A stretch of 64,000 nt of DNA. Source: Nageia nagi. Its lineage: Eukaryota > Pinophyta. Both the position numbers and the translations under genes were made by a program. The stretch is taken from assembly GCA_050084985.1 (NCBI GenBank), contig JBITNC010000001.1, positions 100,006,001-100,070,000 on the forward strand. The letters are read 5' to 3'. Within the stretch, counting starts at the first letter, position 1, and every line of letters starts with the position of its first letter. Shown here piece after piece: positions 59,201-64,000 of the stretch. Under the pieces are notes generated by a model. It saw only the letters and a program-made list of their open reading frames with translations. It ran no database searches and had not been told where the DNA came from.

Positions 59201-60894
59201 GGAAACGGACCCTAGAGAAATTTCAATCTCTAAAGATGCCATAACCTCCTAAGTAGATGCCATACCCACATGCACAAGAAGAAGAAGTTGAATAAAGGTT
59301 GGAGATACAAAGCTCGTAGATATAAAAACTCATAAACCCTAAAGAATAGACACTATTGTATATCAAGATTCTCAAGGGAATACCAGAGGATGAAGTGCAA
59401 CAAAGGGGAGGAAATGTACTTGGCACAGGAGGACCAAGAGTAGGTGGAGATGCAAGCAAAGATAATGATGATGCAAATAAAGAAAAAAAGAAAGACTCTA
59501 GCCCAATGGATAAGACTCTTAAGAAAGAAGTAATTGTTGTTAAAGAATAAGAGGAATAATAAAAAGAGTAGGCTGTAAGAATAGAGGAGAAAGAAAAAAA
59601 TAGCCACCTTGAAAACATTCTTTAGTTCCTTTTTCTACCACCACAGGCAAGGAAATTCAAAGCATTTTTTCTACCCAAGTGGTAGAAACTATTGATTGGT
59701 CCACATTTATCAAAACCCCTACTCTCCTTGAATAATAGGAAATATTATTAAGTAGAGTGATGAATTTGGGGGATACAAGACTAGCACAAATGCCTATTAA
59801 AGATAGGTAGTTAGATAAAAAAAAACCCTTATCATAGTTGTAGATGTTAAAATGCAAAATACCTTGGTAGTGGATCAATCTATATTTTTAGTTAATACTT
59901 ACCTTATAGTAGAAAAGAGTCTCCAATCAATGGAGAATAAGATAGAAAAATTGAATAAAAAAATTAAGCAATTGAAAGGAGAAGGCTCAAAGAAAGATAA
60001 AGTAATATCTGGATTGAAGAATCAGAATAATGAGTTGATTGAGAAATTGGCCAAATAGAAAGCTAGGCATGATAAAAAATTGTAAGAGAAAAAGGCAAAG
60101 TTAGATAATATGAAGAAGTGTATTAAATATTTAAAATCTCATTCTAACATAGTAGATAGGTAAAAAGCTCATAAAGTAGAAGAAGATATGAAGAATACTA
60201 TAGCAAAAAACCAAATTTTGAATAATGATAAAATAAAGTTGTTACAAATAATTAAGGATTTCAAGAAAAACTTAGCTAAGTAGGTTGGGGAGGAAATGGT
60301 GATTCTGTCCAAACTCTATCATTGGAAAAATCAAATAGAATAGCCTATTATTTTATATGATGCTCAGATTGCTTTACAAAAGTTAGCCCTATTAGCCCCA
60401 AGAGCACAAATTGGAGAAATATAATGTTGGTTAAGGGTGATTATAGAGAAAGACCTAGCCATGATAACACCAAGGCCCAAGCAAATAATTTTGAGGATAT
60501 TGAGGGATATTTCTTATTTGAAAACTTAGAAATAGCCTTGGACCTAGGAAAGGGTCAATTAAAGGTAGAAATCAATTTTGTAAATATGCATTTTAATTCT
60601 TTGGTTCAATTGAAGGGTCCCAAATTGTGGGAAGAGGTAGACGTACATAGTAGTGCTGACCTTTGGGTGGTTGATTATAAATCATTATTTGAACAAGATT
60701 CTACAATAAATTTATCTAAGAAGCAAATCTCAAATCTACAAGAAATGAATGAGCTAGATCAGGAAGCTATTGCAAGGTTTTTGTATGTTAGGAGGCTAAA
60801 AGAGGTTCTAATGGGTTTTAGAGCAAATATTACAAAGTTTCAAGCATGCCCCATCATATCACAAGTAGATAATAAATACCTCCAAGACTTGTAA
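56230..60894 (+). pseudogene. Element D post-integrase ORF, interrupted by a solo LTR
   Basis: About 3.8 kb of coding-like sequence remains after removing the solo LTR (56,821-57,659). Blocks in order: LSMLGCEEFKGFVMQLRRRA and EEEVESLLSKIHEEYLENAP (56,300-56,505); VKKQVDLMKEKHNFYQNEDE (57,674); YGSDGNFKLMIQILAIVGSF (about 58,410); PWMYDPIG (about 58,548), comparable to SWPYDPLG in element C; RNEMNWVPNLIEYFTKFRFE (about 58,805); a Lys/Glu coiled coil at 59,900-60,290; and an open tail at 60,424-60,894 with LDLGKGQLKVEINFVNMHFN and NELDQEAIARFLYVRRLKEV. Same position, size and coiled-coil placement as in element C. No known domain recognised. An alternative is two adjacent ORFs. Confidence 0.5.
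56821..57659 (-). mobile_element. Solo LTR of the element A family, 839 bp, with target duplication
   Basis: On the minus strand it starts TGTAGACACCTAAAAATGTC and ends TATAACA; it aligns end to end with the 3' LTR at 15,150-15,992. The five bases CAAAT flank both sides (56,816-56,820 and 57,660-57,664), a perfect target duplication, and no polypurine tract or internal sequence is attached. It therefore arose by recombination between the two LTRs of a full insertion within the post-integrase ORF of element D. Confidence 0.93.
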
Positions 60895-61044
60895 GTGAAA
60901 TTTAAGCCCTTTTTACCAACAAAGTTAGTAGCCCAAAAATAGGCCCCATAGAAAGATACATTTGGGCAAGCCAGTGAGAGCAATCATTGAGGGTTCTTGT
61001 ATTCAGTAGGATAAGACCCCAAAGAGCCACTAGAAGATTATTAT
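60895..61044. other. Spacer between the element D extra ORF and its right LTR
   Basis: Short non-coding stretch; a clear polypurine tract is not seen. Confidence 0.4.
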
Positions 61045-61707
61045 TATTTCAAAATCAAATTCTTGAGGGTAAATACTTTATATTCATTATTCATTCATTC
61101 ATTCATTTTTTCCATTCAAATAAATTCCTTCTATAATTCCTATTTCTTATTTGCTTTCTTTTTTTAGTTGTAAATACTTATACAAAATTTAGTCTAGAAG
61201 TATTGTATTGTGTATTGTTAGTATTTTTTCTAAGAGTAAAGTATTTTATAGTCTCTTAGTTAGGGCTCAATTTTGTTTAAATTATTTTCAGGTCATGTTA
61301 GTGAGGTCAAAATCTTAATTAGTAGAGGATCACTTAGAGATGCCATTTTATTTATAAGGTGGGTGTTATTTATTAAGAATCAATTGGAGTTTGAGTTATG
61401 TCAATAAATCATATTCAACAATGAGTCCCATTTTGTAAAAATTAGCTAAGTCATTTCTAGGTGTTATATTTTATAGAGTCTATATATTTTTCTAAGTCAA
61501 GTCTGAGCCCTAGTGTAAGTTGAGTTACTTACATTTTGGTCCAGTGTAGTTCAGGTCTTATTTTTGAGCCCCATTGTATTTAAGGTCTATTTTTGGTTAA
61601 TTCATGTAGTGAGCATTATCATAAGAGTTGAGTATAAATTGGACACATGAAATTCTATTGATGATGGCATACTTCTTGGCAAAATTCAGTGGGCTTTAGA
61701 TGTCTTC
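61045..61707 (+). repeat. Element D right LTR segment, truncated
   Basis: Matches 48,650-49,321 up to TTAGATGTCTTC at 61,707, where the RT of element E begins abruptly while the left copy continues with other sequence. The right LTR is thus cut at this point by an insertion or illegitimate recombination. Confidence 0.85.
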
Positions 61708-62280
61708 TATCCCTAAGTCATTCAAAGGGTTACATGGCTTCTTAGGGTTAGCTAGATATTATCATAAATTTGTGAAGGATTATGGTAAGATTACAAACCC
61801 AACTAAAGCTTTAATAAAAAGGAATGCTTTCATCTATCACCCATTATTGAAAACTATTTTCATAAATCAAAGGAATCCTTGTATTCTACCCTAGTATTGG
61901 CCCTAATCAATTTCCCAAAAACCTTTGTTAGTTGAGAGTGATGCTTCTAGAGTGGGACTTGGAGCCATTTTTATGAAAGAGGGATGATCCTTGGATTTTA
62001 CTAGTAAGCATTTTTTAGGTAAAAATTTGACCAAATCCACATATGAAAAAGAAATGTTAGCAATTATTCATGTTGTTAAACACTGATGGACAAATCTTAT
62101 TGATCAATATTTTCTCATCCATCCAAATCATCATTGTTTGAAATACTTCATGGAATAGCGAAAGTGGACAACTAAGCTTTTGGGGTATGATTATGAGATT
62201 GTGTATCAAAAGAGAAGAGTAAATATGGTTGTTGATTCCCTTTCTCAAAATTTGAGGAGCTTGTGGTACTTCAAGTAATA
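61700..62280 (+). pseudogene. Element E RT thumb and RNase H, decayed
   Basis: IPKSFKGLHGFLGLARYYHK, DYGKITNPTKALIKRNAF (thumb), then LLVESDASRVGLGAIFMKEG with the first catalytic Asp, STYEKEMLAIIHVVKH with the Glu, HPNHHCLKYFME (the usual TDH position reads HPN, so a catalytic Asp is lost) and LLGYDYEIVYQKRRVNMVVD. Several stops. Confidence 0.8.
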
Positions 62281-62449
62281 TGCCCCCTTCTTCCCCGATG
62301 GCTAGATCAAATTAAAAAATAATGATCCATGATAGCTCTTCATACATTATTTCAATAACTTCATATTGACATTCCTAGACACCTTAATTTTCCTTGCATT
62401 ATGGCATTATTTATTTCAAGGGTTGCATTGTACTACCTCTCAATTTCTT

Positions 62450-63500
62450 CATCTCATGAGGTGATACTTTAAGAGTTACATGTTGATTCCTCTATAGGAC
62501 ACTATGGGTTTCTAAAAATATATAAAATAGTGACCTAATATTTTTATGAAATTATAATGAAATAAGATATTAATAAATTTAGTAACAGATATGATGTTTA
62601 TCAATAAAAAAAGGTTAGATAGTTGGCCCCTAATTTCTTTAGTCCCTACACATAGCAACACAAACTTGGATTGATATTTTGATAGATTTTATTGAAGGCC
62701 TCCCAAAATACTATGGAAAATGTAAATTTATCATGGTAATGGTAGATAGGATGTATTTTTGCATCTTAGCTCATCCTTTCAAGGTTGTCAATCTAGCCTT
62801 ACTTTTTTTTATATAATTTTCAAACTTCATGGTATGCCTTCTTACTAGTAATTTCTTGTAAGAGTTCTTCAAGCTTTGAGGTACTTGGATCAATATGAGT
62901 TCTACCTATCATCCTCAAATGGATGGTTAGATGAAAAATATTAATAAGTTCTTAGATACATATATATTTCTTTACTTCAGCCCAACTAGTTCATTAGGTT
63001 AAGTGGCTTCCTTATTAGAATGATGATATGATACTTCATATCATACTTCCATTAAGATGATCCCCTATGAAGCATTGTATGGTCAAGCTCCATCCATAGT
63101 ATCTTATTATGTTCCAAAAAGCAATAATGTTCAAGTAATTGATACCACCTTAATCAATCAAGGATTCTCCATCTTCTTTAGGATAATCTGCAAATGGCTA
63201 AACATCACATGAATCAAGAAGCTAATCAACAATAGGTAGAAAGAGAATTCTAGGAAGGGACATGGTTTTACTATGACTTCATCCATATCAATCAAAATTT
63301 CTCAATATAAAAGGACCCATAGAAGTTGGCTTCAAAGTTTATGGGCCTTACAAAATCCTCTAATGCATTAGACCATTCACATAAAAGTTAGAGTTACCTG
63401 AATCCTCTAAATTTCATCCAATATTATATATTTTTTGTCTCAAGAAGGTATTGGGCTTCCAAGAAAAGGTTCATAGATATTTATCTTAATTCAATGAAGA
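62450..63500 (+). pseudogene. Element E integrase, heavily decayed
   Basis: Zinc-finger part ELHVDSSIGHYGFLKIYKIV, then IDILIDFIEGLPKYYGKCKF (first catalytic Asp), FIMVMVDRMYFCILAHPFKV, and STYHPQMDG near 62,910, followed by KNINKFLDTY, where the catalytic Glu position (usually QTEV) reads MKN-like. SYHTSIKMIPYEALYGQAPS closes the core. Many stops and frame changes, more than in elements A or D. Confidence 0.75.
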
Positions 63501-63640
63501 TGGATCCATAATGATTGAACTTAAGGTGGTGTTGGAGTGATGTACTTATCAACTTCATAACCACACCATTACTGAATTCCTTATCCAATGATATGGATTA
63601 GCACCTAAGGATGCAACTTGGGAGGTACTTCATCAATCTT
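63500..63640 (+). pseudogene. Element E chromodomain, decayed
   Basis: QLHNHTITEFLIQ, a stop where Trp is expected, then YGLAPKDATWEVLHQS. The pattern of a long strand, WxG and ATWE is the classical chromodomain of chromovirus integrases, which binds chromatin marks and steers insertion. Confidence 0.8.
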
Positions 63641-63685
63641 AGTAACAATTTCCTAAATTTTAGCTTTGTAGACAAAGCTTTTTCT

Positions 63686-63693
63686 AAAAGGGA
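63686..63693 (+). promoter_or_regulatory. Polypurine tract of element E
   Basis: AAAAGGGA immediately before TGGTATTTTAGGATCCC; position and form are as expected just after the chromodomain. Confidence 0.65.
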
Positions 63694-64000
63694 TGGTATT
63701 TTAGGATCCCATATCTTAATATTTACTTATGTTAGATTTTTTTTAATATTTTAATCATTAACATGTATCGACTTGTAAAGTGGACCATCACACTTTTGTA
63801 AGGTGAGTCACCATTTTGTAATGAACCATATATTAAGGTTAGGGCAACATGACCATATATATGTGTAAGAGGGGAAGAGAGATCATCTTGGAAAATATAT
63901 TATCTTTTGAATTGTAATAAGGTATCCTCGTCAAAGGCCAAAGTGACTTATGATTCATATTCTTGTCAATAAAGTTATTCTATAATATTATCACATTTCT
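63694..64000 (+). repeat. Start of element E 3' LTR
   Basis: Begins TGGTATTTTAGGATCCCATA after the polypurine tract and runs past the window edge. No second copy is visible for confirmation. Confidence 0.6.

Larger units (their letters stand above)
48593..61707 (+). mobile_element. Element D: Ty3 element with aRNH before RT and a long post-integrase ORF
   Basis: Left and right ends share a roughly 670-bp block (48,650-49,321 and 61,045-61,707) and between them lie, in order, protease, archaeal-type RNase H, RT, RNase H, integrase and a long extra ORF, all on the plus strand. The simplest reading is one 13-kb element with two LTRs, the right one cut by element E. Two later insertions sit inside it: 52,554-53,342 (unknown) and a solo LTR at 56,821-57,659. 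The RNase H tail (EYDIEIKPTKLVRGKAL) links it to element C. Its left boundary TGTAGATG at 48,593 is tentative. Confidence 0.65.
61708..64000 (+). mobile_element. Element E: 3' half of a chromovirus (Ty3/gypsy)
   Basis: RT end, RNase H, integrase, chromodomain, polypurine tract and the start of a 3' LTR, all on the plus strand; gag, protease and most of RT are missing. The integrase wording (DFIEGLPKYYGK) and the C-terminal chromodomain place it in the chromoviruses, probably near the Reina lineage. It continues past the window. Confidence 0.8.

Noticed and set aside
59223-59618. Overlapping minus-strand open stretches (131 and 84 codons) with Ser/Tyr/Phe-rich sequence
   Set aside because: They are the complement of the Lys/Glu-rich region of the element D post-integrase ORF.

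Overview
The window is AT-rich eukaryotic nuclear DNA with no bacterial-style operons. Four features point to a large-genome seed plant: nested, decayed Ty3/gypsy retrotransposons of plant-specific lineages; a plant mobile domain gene; a SAUR (auxin-responsive) pseudogene; and plant-type telomere-like words (CCCTAAA). A gymnosperm is my best guess from the decay and the element families, but that is inference. Almost every coding region carries stops and frameshifts, so most entries are given as pseudogenes.

Layout. 1-15,992 (+): a very long Tat/Ogre-like element (A): gag, protease, RT, RNase H, a second archaeal-type RNase H, an integrase with all catalytic residues, a post-integrase ORF with a duplicated domain, a 145-bp tandem repeat, an antisense two-exon plant mobile domain gene, a polypurine tract and an 843-bp 3' LTR. 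Its 5' LTR would lie left of the window. 15,993-18,828 (-): 5' LTR and gag-protease of a second element (B). 18,829-about 24,200 (+): RNase H tail, dead integrase and long post-integrase ORF of a third element (C). 24,200-27,300: low-complexity DNA. 27,300-34,395 (-): an unrecognised decayed ORF, several minisatellites and a gag without pol (F). 34,960-37,220: short repeats and a decayed multi-exon gene. 37,440-39,500: degenerate telomere-like array with A/T-rich spacers. 40,494-47,100: low-copy island with fold-back elements, a SAUR pseudogene with a duplicated promoter, and a last exon resembling a CBL-interacting kinase. 47,395-48,590: TTAATG-rich satellite. 48,593-61,707 (+): element D, same family as C, with an archaeal-type RNase H placed before RT, an unidentified 0.8-kb insertion inside RT and a solo LTR (target duplication CAAAT) inside the post-integrase ORF. 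61,708-64,000 (+): 3' half of a chromovirus (E) with chromodomain, polypurine tract and the start of its 3' LTR.

Relative order. The solo LTR belongs to the LTR family of element A and inserted into D after D. Element A (target TGATG) seems to have inserted into B, and B into C (target ATATG). The candidates for something undescribed are the long post-integrase ORF shared by C and D, the protease / archaeal RNase H / RT order in D, the duplicated-domain ORF and antisense plant mobile domain gene in A, and the unrecognised ORF at 27.3-29.0 kb.
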